A DNA stretch of 64,000 nucleotides, from assembly GCF_001941825.1 (NCBI RefSeq), contig NZ_CP019038.1, positions 3,782,001 to 3,846,000 of the forward strand. Direction: 5' to 3'. Numbering within the stretch: position 1 is the first letter of the stretch; each line of letters opens with the position of its first letter. Below are positions 45,960 to 56,800 of the stretch, piece by piece. The translations under genes were made by a program, and so were the position numbers. This DNA comes from Massilia putida. GTDB taxonomy: Bacteria > Pseudomonadota > Gammaproteobacteria > Burkholderiales > Burkholderiaceae_D. The notes below the pieces were generated by a model. The model did not search any database. It was not told where the DNA came from and worked only from the letters and a program-made list of their open reading frames with translations.

Positions 45960-46759
45960 CGCTTGCCTCCCAGGCCCAGGTCTTCGGCCAGCGACTTACC
46001 CGGATAGTGGAACGGCACGGGCCCGTCCGGCTCGGCGTTCACGAATTGTTTGACATACGGGTCGGTCGAGCGGCGCATCTCGTCCGGCGTGCCCGCGGCG
46101 ACGATCTTGCCGGCGGACAGGAAGTACACATAGTCAGCAATCATGAAGGTCTCGTTCACGTCGTGCGAGACGACGATCGACGTCGAGCCCAGCGCGTCGT
46201 TCAGGTTGCGGATCAGGTTGGCGGTCACGCCCATCGAAATCGGATCGAGGCCGGCGAACGGTTCGTCGTACATGATCAAGGCGGGGTCGAGCGCGACGGC
46301 ACGCGCGAGCGCCACGCGGCGCGCCATGCCGCCCGAGATCTCGTTCGGCTTGAGGTTCGCCGCATTGCGCAGGCCGACGGCGTTCAGGCGCATCAGGACC
46401 AGGTCGCGGATCAGTTCTTCCGGCAGTTCCGTGTGCTCGCGCAGGGGAAAGGCCACGTTCTCGAACACGGTCAGATCCGTGAACAGGGCGCCGAACTGGA
46501 ACAGCATGCCCATCTTGCGGCGCAGGCGGTACAAGCCGTCCGTATCAAGCTGGTTCACGATCTCGCCGTTCACCGCGACGGTGCCGCGCTGCGCCTTGAT
46601 CTGCCCGCCGATGAGGCGCAGCACCGTCGTCTTGCCCGAGCCGGAGCCGCCCATCACGGCAATCAGCTTACCGCGCGGGAAGTCCATGCTCAGGTTCTGC
46701 AGGATCGGGCGATCGCCATACGAAAAATGCAGATCGCGGATTTCGACGAGGTTGGACAC
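45956..46759 (-). CDS. mlaF: Phospholipid ABC transporter ATP-binding protein MlaF
   Basis: A 267-residue ATPase with Walker A GGSGSGKTT, signature ISGGMARRVALARA and Walker B LIMYDEPFAGLDPIS, the usual MlaF forms. The start is a GTG at 46757-46759 (MSNLVEIRDLHFSYGD) without a clear Shine-Dalgarno site. It heads the operon mlaF-E-D-A-C-B and drives lipid movement by MlaE/MlaD. The upstream gap is AT-rich. Confidence 0.94.
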   Translation of the reverse strand: MSNLVEIRDLHFSYGDRPILQNLSMDFPRGKLIAVMGGSGSGKTTVLRLIGGQIKAQRGTVAVNGEIVNQLDTDGLYRLRRKMGMLFQFGALFTDLTVFENVAFPLREHTELPEELIRDLVLMRLNAVGLRNAANLKPNEISGGMARRVALARAVALDPALIMYDEPFAGLDPISMGVTANLIRNLNDALGSTSIVVSHDVNETFMIADYVYFLSAGKIVAAGTPDEMRRSTDPYVKQFVNAEPDGPVPFHYPGKSLAEDLGLGGKR

Positions 46760-47148
46760 AGTGAATATTGGTATTTGGAGAATCCCGTATTGTAGTGCAG
46801 AAACGGCAAGGCCTGCAGGACGCCGCCCGATTCCGGGCGTGTTATCGACGTGATATTACAACATTACTAAATCACGAGTCAGATATTTTGGAACATAAGT
46901 GCTTGTTTTTACTAACCTATGCATACACCGCATTGTTGCGCATCATTAAAATATTTTAACAAATGCCACATGGAAACCCGTTTGTGCGAGTCGTGGCGGA
47001 GGCCCATCGACGTCGCCGGAGGAGCGTGTCCGGAACGTCGGGAACGGGATGATCCGGGCCGTCCGCGGCGTGCCGGCTATGGCATTTTTTAACAATCGGG
47101 CGGAGAATTTCGCATCCGGCGGCGGTCCAATCCTGTACGGAGAATCCG
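46760..47148. other. Divergent AT-rich gap between mlaF and the hydrolase gene
   Basis: About 390 bases with an AT-rich centre (46850-46970) holding ATATTTT and TTAAAATATTTTAA tracts. It must carry the mla operon promoter (leftward) and that of the hydrolase gene (rightward). No -35/-10 pair with good spacing could be chosen with confidence. GGAG stands seven bases before the ATG at 47149. No gene is supported in it. Confidence 0.4.
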
Positions 47149-47793
47149 ATGATGACGAAGGCCCTGGTCCACATCGACAGCGGCGCGGCCACGATGGAGG
47201 GCATGCTGGAAGTGCCCCACAACGCGCTCGGTGTCGTCCTGTTCGCGCACGGCAGCGGCAGCAGCCGGCTCAGTCCGCGCAACAACCACGCGGCGCACGT
47301 GCTGCGCGACGCCGGCATCGGCACCCTGCTGCTCGACCTGCTCACGCCGAACGAGGACCGGCACTACCACAACCGCTTCGACATCTCCCTGCTGACGACC
47401 CGCCTGCGCACCGCCGCCGCCTGGCTGGGCGCGGAGGAGGCGACCATGGCCCTGCCGCTCGGCCTGTTCGGCGCGAGCACGGGCGCGGCGGCCGCGCTGC
47501 AGCTGGCGGCCGACCCGGCGGTGCCCGTCGCGGCCGTCGTGTCGCGCGGCGGGCGGCCGGACCTCGCCGGCACCGACGCGCTGCGCGCCGTCGAAGCGCC
47601 CACCTTATTGATCGTGGGCGGCGCCGACACGCCCGTCATCGCCCTGAACGAGCAGGCTTATGCCGAGCTGGGCTGCGTGAAACGGCTGGTGATCGTGCCC
47701 GGCGCCACCCACTTGTTCGAAGAACCGGGCACGCTGGAAGAAGTGGCGCGGCTTGCGACCGACTGGTTCAAAGGGCAGTTCGCGGGTGACTGA
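47149..47793 (+). CDS. Alpha/beta hydrolase (dienelactone-hydrolase-like)
   Basis: A 214-residue cytoplasmic protein. It shows the early oxyanion block VLFAHGSGSSRLSPRN, the nucleophile elbow G-A-S-T-G (LFGASTGAAAAL), an Asp in LIVGGADTPV and the His in VPGATHLFEE. The order and size match small dienelactone-hydrolase-like esterases, often found with phosphoribosyltransferases; the substrate is unknown. Two ATGs stand in tandem at 47149 and 47152 behind GGAG. The 3' end overlaps the CapA-like gene by eight bases. Confidence 0.8.
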   Translation: MMTKALVHIDSGAATMEGMLEVPHNALGVVLFAHGSGSSRLSPRNNHAAHVLRDAGIGTLLLDLLTPNEDRHYHNRFDISLLTTRLRTAAAWLGAEEATMALPLGLFGASTGAAAALQLAADPAVPVAAVVSRGGRPDLAGTDALRAVEAPTLLIVGGADTPVIALNEQAYAELGCVKRLVIVPGATHLFEEPGTLEEVARLATDWFKGQFAGD

Positions 47794-48802
47794 CGTGGCC
47801 GCCGACCTGCGCCTCATGTTCGGCGGCGACGCCATGCTGGGCCGCCACGTGCGCGACGTCATGCGGAAAGATGGCATCCACGCGCCGCTGGACGCCGTCT
47901 CCCCCCTGCTGCGCGCGGCCGACCTCGCCATCGTCAACCTGGAGTGCGCGCTCACTGACAGCGCGGCGCACTGGCACGGCGCCCCCAAGGCCTATTATTT
48001 CGGCGCCCTGCCCGAATCCGGCCAGGCCCTGTTCGATGCCGGCATCCGGCTCGTCAGCCTGGCGAACAACCACAGCCTCGACTTCGACGTGCAGGGCCTG
48101 GCCGACACCATGCGCATCCTGGACGCGCACGGCATCGCCCACACGGGCGCCGGCCCCGACCTCGCATGGGCGCAGTCGCCGGCTGTCGTGCCCTGCGGCG
48201 ATGTCCTGGTCGGCATGGCGGCGTTCTGCGACCACCAGGACGATTTCGCCGCCACGGATGATCACCCCGGCATCGCCTGGCTGAACCTGCACGACGAGGC
48301 AGCCGCCATCGACGCCTTCGCGCGCGCGCTCGCGCCCCTGCGCGCGAGCGGCGTGCGCTGGCCGATCCTGTCGCTGCACTGGGGACCGAACATGGTGACG
48401 GCGCCAAGCGCACACCTGCGCCGCCTGGCGCACGCCGCAATCGACGTCGGCTGGAAGATCGTCTACGGTCACAGCGCCCACATCTTCCACGGCATCGAGC
48501 TGTACCGGGGCTGGCCGATCTTGTACGCGGCCGGCGACCTCGTCGACGACTACGCCGTCGATGCCATTCTGCGCAACGATCATCAATTGCTGTTCGAGGT
48601 CCGCCTGGGCGAGGACGCCCTCAGGCGCATCGTGCTGCATCCCGTGTTCATCCGCCACGGCCGCGCGGTCCCGGCCGACCATACGCAGCGCACGTGGATC
48701 TATACGCGCATGCAGGCCCTGTGCCGCGACCTCGGAACAAAGGCGCGGCTGGACGGCGATGTACTCGTCATCGAGCCGGACGCGACGCCGCCGCACGAAT
48801 GA
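47786..48802 (+). CDS. CapA-family metallophosphatase-like protein
   Basis: A 338-residue protein of the CapA/PgsA group: LRLMFGGDAMLGRHVRDVMR at the N-terminus, LAIVNLECALTD, LVSLANNHSLDFDVQGL, and VYGHSAHIFHGIELY near residue 225. These match the metal-binding motifs of calcineurin-like CapA proteins, which take part in poly-gamma-glutamate or capsule synthesis in some bacteria. No other capsule genes are here, so the role is open. I take the GTG at 47786 as start; a GTG at 47795 is the alternative. It overlaps the hydrolase gene, so the two are co-translated. Confidence 0.8.
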   Translation: MTDVAADLRLMFGGDAMLGRHVRDVMRKDGIHAPLDAVSPLLRAADLAIVNLECALTDSAAHWHGAPKAYYFGALPESGQALFDAGIRLVSLANNHSLDFDVQGLADTMRILDAHGIAHTGAGPDLAWAQSPAVVPCGDVLVGMAAFCDHQDDFAATDDHPGIAWLNLHDEAAAIDAFARALAPLRASGVRWPILSLHWGPNMVTAPSAHLRRLAHAAIDVGWKIVYGHSAHIFHGIELYRGWPILYAAGDLVDDYAVDAILRNDHQLLFEVRLGEDALRRIVLHPVFIRHGRAVPADHTQRTWIYTRMQALCRDLGTKARLDGDVLVIEPDATPPHE

Positions 48803-49684
48803 TCACCGGGCCAGGCCCGCGTCTTCCGACACGCCGAGCGCGGCCGCGGTCCAATCGAGCTCGCCGCGGTCCTTCGCCAGCGCGGCGAGAAAACGGTCGT
48901 GCATCATGCTGGCCAGCGGCATCGGCACGTATGCCTTGCGCGCGGCCGCCAGCACAAGGTTCGCATCCTTGAAACCCAACGACAGCTTGAAGCCGGGGTT
49001 GGTGTAGTGGTGCTGCGCGATCAGGTTGCCGTAGTTGACGTACAGCGGCGTGGCGAAAATCGATTGCGTCATGACGTCCATCATCGCGGTGCGCGGCACG
49101 CCGTATTTTTCGCACAAGGTCGCCGCTTCCGCCATCGCCTCGATGACGCCCATGATCATGAAATTGCCGCTCAGTTTGACGATGCTGGCGGCGACGGGGT
49201 CGGCGCCGAGCTGGAACACGCGCTGGCCCATCGTCCCGAGCAGCGGCAGGATTCTTTCGCGCGCGGCGGCGTCACCCGCGCACAGGATGAACAGCATGGC
49301 GGATGCCGCCGCGACCGGACGCCCGAACACGGGCGCGGCGATGAGCGTGGCGCCGCGTTCGGCATGCAGGGCGGCGAGGCGTTTCGTCGTCTCGGGCGAA
49401 ACCGTGCTCATCGACACGTGGATGCCCGGCCCCAGCGTCGCGGCGATGCCGTCCGGCCCGCCGACGACCTGGTCCAGCGCCGCGTCATCCGCCACCATCG
49501 TGAACACGATGCCGTCGCTTGCGACCGCCTGGCCGGGATGCGCGACCAGCGTCGCCCCTTTCGCGACGAGATCGGCCGCCTTGTCCGGCGAGCGGTTCCA
49601 GACGCGCAGCGTGTGACCTTTATCGATGAGGTTGCTTGCCATGGCATGTCCCATGCCGCCCAGCCCTACATAGCCGATATCCAT
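48803..49684 (-). CDS. Beta-hydroxyacid dehydrogenase (3-hydroxyisobutyrate dehydrogenase-like)
   Basis: A 293-residue NAD(P)-dependent oxidoreductase. The Rossmann motif IGYVGLGGMGHAMASN starts at residue 3 and the conserved catalytic-lysine block SIVKLSGNFMIMGVIEAMAE follows near 168. The substrate-binding segment VSMSTVSPETTKRLA also fits the family. The group reduces or oxidises beta-hydroxyacids, succinic semialdehyde or glyoxylate; which one is not clear. AAGGAG seven bases before the ATG fixes the start. The stop touches the convergent CapA-like gene with no spacer. Confidence 0.87.
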   Translation of the reverse strand: MDIGYVGLGGMGHAMASNLIDKGHTLRVWNRSPDKAADLVAKGATLVAHPGQAVASDGIVFTMVADDAALDQVVGGPDGIAATLGPGIHVSMSTVSPETTKRLAALHAERGATLIAAPVFGRPVAAASAMLFILCAGDAAARERILPLLGTMGQRVFQLGADPVAASIVKLSGNFMIMGVIEAMAEAATLCEKYGVPRTAMMDVMTQSIFATPLYVNYGNLIAQHHYTNPGFKLSLGFKDANLVLAAARKAYVPMPLASMMHDRFLAALAKDRGELDWTAAALGVSEDAGLAR

Positions 49685-49729
49685 TCCTTATCTCCTTTGG
49701 GTCGTCTTTGATCTTTTACAAATTTTCGC

Positions 49730-49757
49730 TTGCCACCGTATTGACAACTTTTATAAT
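49730..49757 (+). promoter_or_regulatory. Promoter for the second PEP-CTERM gene
   Basis: TTGCCA (49730-49735) and TATAAT (49752-49757) are 16 bases apart, 110 bases upstream of the PEP-CTERM ATG. A TTGACA at 49741 is only five bases from the TATAAT and cannot pair with it. Confidence 0.5.
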
Positions 49758-49867
49758 TTCTCCGTTGCGTTTATTGCAACGAAACATTTGTTCCGAAGTA
49801 AAGCGACGTTGTTCCTGCTGACCAACCGCGGGCGGCGTTCTGCCGTCCGCCTTTACCGGAGATACCC

Positions 49868-50512
49868 ATGAAACGTGTCACCCTTGCCCTGGCCCTTGCC
49901 GCGCTGGCCATGGGCAGCAGCGCCTATGCCGTCGTCCTGCCCGTCGGCGACACCCCGTTGAGCGGCACCACGGTCGCCGCCAATCCGCAACTGGCCGGTC
50001 CGATCATCGCGGACGATACGGTGCCCTTCAGCTTCGCCGCGTACGGCGGAACCGTCTCGGGCAGCGTGCAATCGCGCGTGGTGCGCTCGAGCGTCGACGG
50101 CACCCTCGACTTTTACTGGCGCGTGATCAACGATGCGAATTCGGCCGGCGCCATCACGAGCCTGCGCATCGGTAATTTTTTCGTCCCCGTGTATGACGCC
50201 GACTACCGGATCGACGGCTCCGGCGATGTGGCACCCGACGTCGCCCGCCGCTTCGCCACGCCGAACGTCAATTTCCTGTTCGGCGGCGCGAGCGGCGGGA
50301 CCCTCGGACCCGGCGCGAGCAGCAAATTCATGTTCTTCGATACCGACGCGACCAACTACGGCCGTGTCGCGTCGTACGACTTGACGACACTGGAAAACGG
50401 TTCGATCTCGAGCACATTCTCGACCTTCGCGCCGGTGCCGGAACCGGGCACCTTCGCGCTGCTGGCCGGCGGCATGGGCTTCCTGGCGCTGGCCAAGTGC
50501 CGGCGCGGCTGA
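49868..50512 (+). CDS. PEP-CTERM sorting-domain protein
   Basis: A 214-residue exported protein. The signal peptide is RVTLALALAALAMGSSAYA, the middle is beta-rich (VSGSVQSRVVRSSVDGTLDF, FRIGNFF-like strands), and the C-terminal module VPEPGTFALLAGGMGFLALA is followed by KCRRG. This is an exosortase target, anchored or released at the cell surface. GGAG six bases before the ATG supports the start. It is a single gene facing a terminator at 50552-50578. It is unrelated in its body to the 12275-12943 product. Confidence 0.85.
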   Translation: MKRVTLALALAALAMGSSAYAVVLPVGDTPLSGTTVAANPQLAGPIIADDTVPFSFAAYGGTVSGSVQSRVVRSSVDGTLDFYWRVINDANSAGAITSLRIGNFFVPVYDADYRIDGSGDVAPDVARRFATPNVNFLFGGASGGTLGPGASSKFMFFDTDATNYGRVASYDLTTLENGSISSTFSTFAPVPEPGTFALLAGGMGFLALAKCRRG

Positions 50513-50551
50513 TCTGTCCGCCCGCTTGAATCACCCGAACGTGAAATAAAA

Positions 50552-50578
50552 ACGGCCCGGGCTGCTCACCCGGGCCGT
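50552..50578 (-). terminator. Rho-independent terminator of the DUF4214 gene
   Basis: ACGGCCCGGG (50552-50561) pairs with CCCGGGCCGT (50569-50578). On the minus strand TTTTTATTTC follows, about 20 bases past the leftward stop at 50599. On the plus strand no T-run follows, so it serves the minus-strand gene. Confidence 0.85.
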
Positions 50579-50598
50579 GTCGTCGTTGTCGGGATCAC

Positions 50599-52116
50599 TC
50601 AACCGTCATGATACGGCAGGTAGGGGATGCCCGTCTTTTGCACGCCGACGAGCGCCGCCACGTTCTCGGCGCTTTCGCTGAAGCCGATCAGCACCTCGGC
50701 GACCGTCGCCGCCTTGCGGTCGAGCACGTCGACCCAGAACGTGCTCTGCGGATCCGGGTCGCGGTGCAGGACGTTGTGATAGAACTTGTCGACGATGGCG
50801 GCGTTCGTCGGATTGGTGCCGTACAGCGCCTTGAATTCATCCGACGCGACGAAGGCGTTGGCGACGTCCGTCAGGCTGACGCCCTTGTCGAGGCGGCTCA
50901 TCCAGAAGCCTTCGCCGACCTTGTCGGGCGTGCGGTTGAACGCGGCCTGGTAGAGACGATACGCCTGGCCCCCGTGGCCGTAGTAGTCGAGGGCGACGCC
51001 CTCGGCATTGCTCGCGCCCGGCTCGCCGAAGATCACGCGCTCGATGTTGACGAGCCAGCTGCCGTGCGTGGTCATGGTCAAGAAGTACCACGTATGGTCG
51101 TCGAGCTGGCCGACCGAGCTCCCGCCTATCCCATAAAACGTATCGATGCCGTCGCCGCCATCGAAAATGGCGCCGCTGGTGTAGATGAGCGTGTCGTCGC
51201 CGCCGCGCGCCTGGATGACTTCGCCCGGGGTCATATCGCCGCGGATCGTGTCCGGCCCTTCCGTACCGATCGTCCGCACATGGGTTTCGATGAAGCCGTA
51301 GCGGTCGGCATACGTAGCGATCACGCGCATGACCGGGGGCACGCTGTCGCCCAGGGTGAAGTCGGCCGACCAGTTGCCGGTCACGTTCACGTAGTGACCC
51401 GTGCCGTCGTCGATCTGCCACTGGTAATACGCCTTGCTGAACGGATCCGTGTCGACGATCTGCGCATGCAGCGTATGGCCCTTCGCGAGTTCGCCCGACA
51501 CGACGAGCGCGCCGGGACTGTTCTGGTGCACGGCCTTCGGATCGGCATCGCTCGCCACCGATTCCGCCTGGCCGTAGCCATCGACATAGCTGGCGACGAC
51601 GCTGATGGCCTGGCCCGCATGGGCCGCGTCCAAGGTCCAGGTGTCGCCGGTCGCCCCAAGAATCGCCCGGCCGTTCGCCTTCCACTGGTAGGACAGGGTT
51701 CCCATGCCGTCCTCGTCGGCGATCGTGCTGACGGCGTGGAGCTGGCTGCCGGCGTGCGCCGTGTCGCCCGTGATGGTCACCGTCCCGGTCGGCAGGTCGT
51801 TGACGTTCACGACGGTGAGCGCATTCGGGCTGCTCGAGGTATGGATGCCGTCGACGTAGGCAACGGAACCGGTCACCGAGATCGTCTTGCCGACGTCCGC
51901 CTGGGTCGGCGTATAACTGCTCACCGCCGCGTCGTACCAGACGCCGGTCGTCTCCACCTTGCGGTCGCCGATCGTCCACGTGTACTTGCCGGACGCGTTG
52001 TTGACGGCGACGTTGGGATAGTCGCCCAGCAGGAAATGCGCGTCGATCGGCACGCCTTCGAAGGCCAGGTTCTGTCCGTTCAGGGCCGGATTGCCCTTGA
52101 TGGAAATGGTATCCAT
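50599..52116 (-). CDS. Exported DUF4214-domain protein with Ig-like repeats and a short RTX region
   Basis: A 505-residue, cysteine-free protein without a signal peptide, suggesting type I secretion. Residues 1-290 hold repeated Ig-like units (LSYQWKANGRAILGATGDTW, YYQWQIDDGTGHYVNVTGNW). A Gly/Asp patch (GGDDTLIYTSGAIFDGGDGI) follows at about 305-335. The DUF4214 domain (about 375-495) has GQAYRLYQAAFNRTPDKVGE and NVLHRDPD, and the protein ends GIPYLPYHDG. The same module ends the metalloprotease at 4689-6875 (...GITYTPWHG). No enzymatic motif is seen; an adhesin or surface-layer-type role is a guess. Confidence 0.78.
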   Translation of the reverse strand: MDTISIKGNPALNGQNLAFEGVPIDAHFLLGDYPNVAVNNASGKYTWTIGDRKVETTGVWYDAAVSSYTPTQADVGKTISVTGSVAYVDGIHTSSSPNALTVVNVNDLPTGTVTITGDTAHAGSQLHAVSTIADEDGMGTLSYQWKANGRAILGATGDTWTLDAAHAGQAISVVASYVDGYGQAESVASDADPKAVHQNSPGALVVSGELAKGHTLHAQIVDTDPFSKAYYQWQIDDGTGHYVNVTGNWSADFTLGDSVPPVMRVIATYADRYGFIETHVRTIGTEGPDTIRGDMTPGEVIQARGGDDTLIYTSGAIFDGGDGIDTFYGIGGSSVGQLDDHTWYFLTMTTHGSWLVNIERVIFGEPGASNAEGVALDYYGHGGQAYRLYQAAFNRTPDKVGEGFWMSRLDKGVSLTDVANAFVASDEFKALYGTNPTNAAIVDKFYHNVLHRDPDPQSTFWVDVLDRKAATVAEVLIGFSESAENVAALVGVQKTGIPYLPYHDG

Positions 52117-52197
52117 GATTGCAAGGCCAGGATCAAAACCGTTACATTACCTGAAACGGCACGCAACAATTGCGCGAATTCTCACGACGAAAAAAAA

Positions 52198-52224
52198 ACA
52201 GCCCGGGTTGCGCACCCGGGCTGT
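52198..52224 (-). terminator. Rho-independent terminator of the gltBD operon
   Basis: ACAGCCCGGG (52198-52207) and CCCGGGCTGT (52215-52224) form a 10-bp stem with a seven-base loop. On the minus strand a run of eight or more T follows. It lies about 27 bases past the gltD stop. Confidence 0.9.
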
Positions 52225-52250
52225 CCATGTTGTTGCGTAGACGCTGTCGA

Positions 52251-53714
<1,464 letters not shown>

Positions 53715-53774
53715 TTGTATTCCTATCGTTTTCTGTTCGGTGTGGAGAGATGCCAGGCGTGCGACTTCGGTGGT

Positions 53775-53846
53775 TCAGCATGGATTCCCGCCTGCGCGGG
53801 AATGACGCCGTAACGTCGCCCCCGCGACGGCGGGGGTCCATACTGA
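53775..53846. repeat. REP pair between gltB and gltD
   Basis: The first REP reads TCAGCATGGATTCCCGCCTG then CGCGGGAATGACG (53775-53807). The second reads CGTCGCCCCCGCGACGGCG then GGGGTCCATACTGAG (53814-53846). The two are mirror images about a short centre, in the opposite arrangement to the his-cluster elements, with the GACG ends facing each other. The pair lies inside the gltB-gltD transcript and may affect the ratio of the two subunits. Confidence 0.85.
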
Positions 53847-53871
53847 GTGTGCCGTCACGCGGCCCGTAGCA

Positions 53872-56800
53872 TCAGGCAGCCAGTTCGATCTTGTCGTTGG
53901 CTTCTTCCATGCTGCTGTTGTGCATCTCTTCCAGCGCGCGCTTGTACTCGGTCGGGAAGACCTTGACGAACTTGCTGCGGCTGTTGGCCCAGTCGTCCAG
54001 CAGGTTGCGCGCACGGGTCGAACCGGTGTGCTTGAAGTGACGCTCGATCAGGCGCTTCAGGATCGCTTCGTCCGACTCGCGCTCGCCGTTGCGGGTCTGT
54101 GCGTGCCAGCTCGACTTGTCGCTCTGCTCCTTGGTCGACAGCACGCGCTCCAGCGCCACCATCGCGGTATTGCACTTCTGCTCGAACTCGCCCTTCGGAT
54201 CGTAGACGTACGCCACGCCGCCCGACATGCCCGCCGCGAAGTTGCGGCCGGTGTCGCCCAGCACGACGACGGTACCGCCGGTCATGTATTCGCAGCCGTG
54301 GTCGCCCACGCCTTCGACGATCGCGGTCGCACCCGAGTTACGCACCGCGAAACGCTCGCCGGCCACGCCGTTCAGGAACGCTTCACCGGCGATCGCGCCG
54401 TACAGCACCGTGTTGCCGACGATGATGTTGTCGACGGCCCAGCCGCGGAACTCCGTGTTCGGACGCACGATGATGCGGCCGCCCGACAGGCCTTTGCCCA
54501 CGTAGTCGTTGCCCTCGCCGACCAGGTCCAGCGTGATGCCGTGTGCCAGGAACGCGCCGGCCGACTGGCCCGCGGTGCCCTGCAGCTGGATGTGGATCGT
54601 GTCGTCCGGCAGGCCGGCATGGCCGTAGCGCTTGGCGACTTCGCCCGACAGCATCGTGCCGACGGTACGGTTGACGTTCTTCACCGGCGAGATGAACGAG
54701 ACGCGCTCGCCCTTCTCCAGCGCGGCCTTGGCTTGCGCGATCAGCTTGTGGTCCAGGGCCTTGTCCAGGCCGTGGTCCTGCTCTTCCGAGTGCAGCAGCT
54801 GGCGCTTGTCGTCGACCTTCGGCTGGAAGAAGATGTTGGAAAAGTCCAGGCCTTGCGCCTTCCAATGGCCGACGGCCTTCGACTTGTCCAGCAGGTCCGA
54901 ACGGCCGATCAGCTCGTCGAACGTGCGGATGCCCAGCTGGGCCATGATCTGGCGCGCTTCTTCGGCGACGAAGAAGAAGTAGTTCACGACGTGTTCCGGC
55001 TTGCCCGAGAACTTGGCGCGCAGTTCCGGATCCTGGGTGGCCACGCCCACCGGGCAGGTGTTCAGGTGGCACTTACGCATCATGATGCAGCCTTCGACGA
55101 CCAGCGGTGCCGTCGCGAAGCCGATTTCGTCCGCGCCCAGCAGGGCGGCGATGACGACGTCGCGGCCGGTACGCATCTGGCCGTCGGCCTGGACGCGGAT
55201 ACGGCTGCGCAGGCCGTTCAGCACGAGGGTCTGCTGGGTCTCGGCGAGGCCCAGTTCCCACGGCGTGCCGGCGTGCTTGACGGACGACAGCGGCGACGCA
55301 CCCGTACCACCGTCATGGCCGGCGACGACGACGTGGTCGGCCTTGGCCTTCGACACACCGGCGGCCACGGTACCGATACCGACTTCCGACACCAGCTTCA
55401 CGGAGATCGATGCATGCGGGTTGGCGTTCTTCAGGTCGTGGATCAGCTGCGCCAGGTCTTCGATCGAGTAGATGTCGTGGTGCGGCGGCGGCGAGATCAG
55501 ACCCACGCCCGGCACCGAGAAGCGCAGCGACGCGATGTACTCGGACACTTTGTGGCCCGGCAGCTGGCCGCCTTCGCCCGGCTTGGCGCCCTGCGCCATC
55601 TTGATCTGGATCTGGTCGGCGGAGGCCAGGTATTCGGCGGTCACACCGAAGCGGCCCGATGCCACCTGCTTGATCTTCGAGCGCAGCGAATCGCCTTCCA
55701 TCAGCGGGATGTCGGCGACGACGCGGTCCTTGCCCAGGATCGAGGCCAGGCTCTCGCCCTTGGCGATCTTGATGCCCTTGAACTCGCCCATGTAGCGTGC
55801 CGGGTCTTCACCGCCTTCGCCCGTGTTCGACTTGCCGCCGATGCGGTTCATGGCGATGGCCAGCGTGGCGTGCGCTTCGGTCGAGATCGAGCCCAGCGAC
55901 ATGGCGCCGGTGGCGAAGCGCTTGACGATTTCCTTGGCCGGCTCGACTTCGTCCAGCGGGATCGCCTTGGTCGGATCGATCTTGAATTCGAACAGGCCGC
56001 GCAGCGTGAGGTGACGCTTGCTCTGGTCGTTGATGATCTGCGCGTACTCTTTGTACGTGCTGTAGTTGTTGGCACGGGTCGAGTGCTGCAGCTTGGCGAT
56101 GGCGTCCGGCGTCCACAGGTGGTCTTCGCCGCGCACGCGGTAGGCGTATTCGCCGCCGACGTCCAGCGAGTGGGCCAGGATCGGATCCTTGCCGAAGGCC
56201 AGCGCGTGCAGGCGCAGGGCTTCCTCGGCCACTTCGAACAGGCCGATGCCTTCCACCGTCGACGACGTGCCGCGGAAGTACTTGTCGACCAGCGACTTGT
56301 TCAAGCCGATGGCTTCGAAGATCTGGGCGCCGCAGTACGACATGTAGGTCGAGATGCCCATCTTCGACATCACCTTCATGAGGCCCTTGCCGACCGCCTT
56401 GGTGTAGTTGTAGATGGCTTTGTCGGCAGCCATCTCGTGCGGCAGCGTGTGCGCCAGGTCGACCAGCGTTTCCAGCGCCAGGTACGGGTGCACGGCTTCC
56501 GCGCCGTAGCCGGCCAGCAGCGCGAAGTGGTGCGTCTCGCGGCACGAACCGGTTTCCACGACGAGACCCGTCGAGGCGCGCAGGCCGCGCTGGACGAGGT
56601 GTTGGTGGATCGCGGAGGTCGCCAGCAGCGCGGGAATCGCGACCTGGTCGGCGTTGAGGTTGCGGTCCGAGACGATCAGGATGTTGTGGCCCGATTTCAC
56701 GGCGTCGACGGCTTCCGCGCACAGCGAGGCCAGCGACGCTTCGATGCCTTCCTTGCCCCAGCTGACCGGGTAGCAGATGTTCAGTTCATACGACTTGAAC

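Noticed and set aside
49741..49757. TTGACA followed by TATAAT before the second PEP-CTERM gene
   Set aside because: Only five bases separate them, so they cannot be one promoter; TTGCCA at 49730 pairs with the TATAAT instead.
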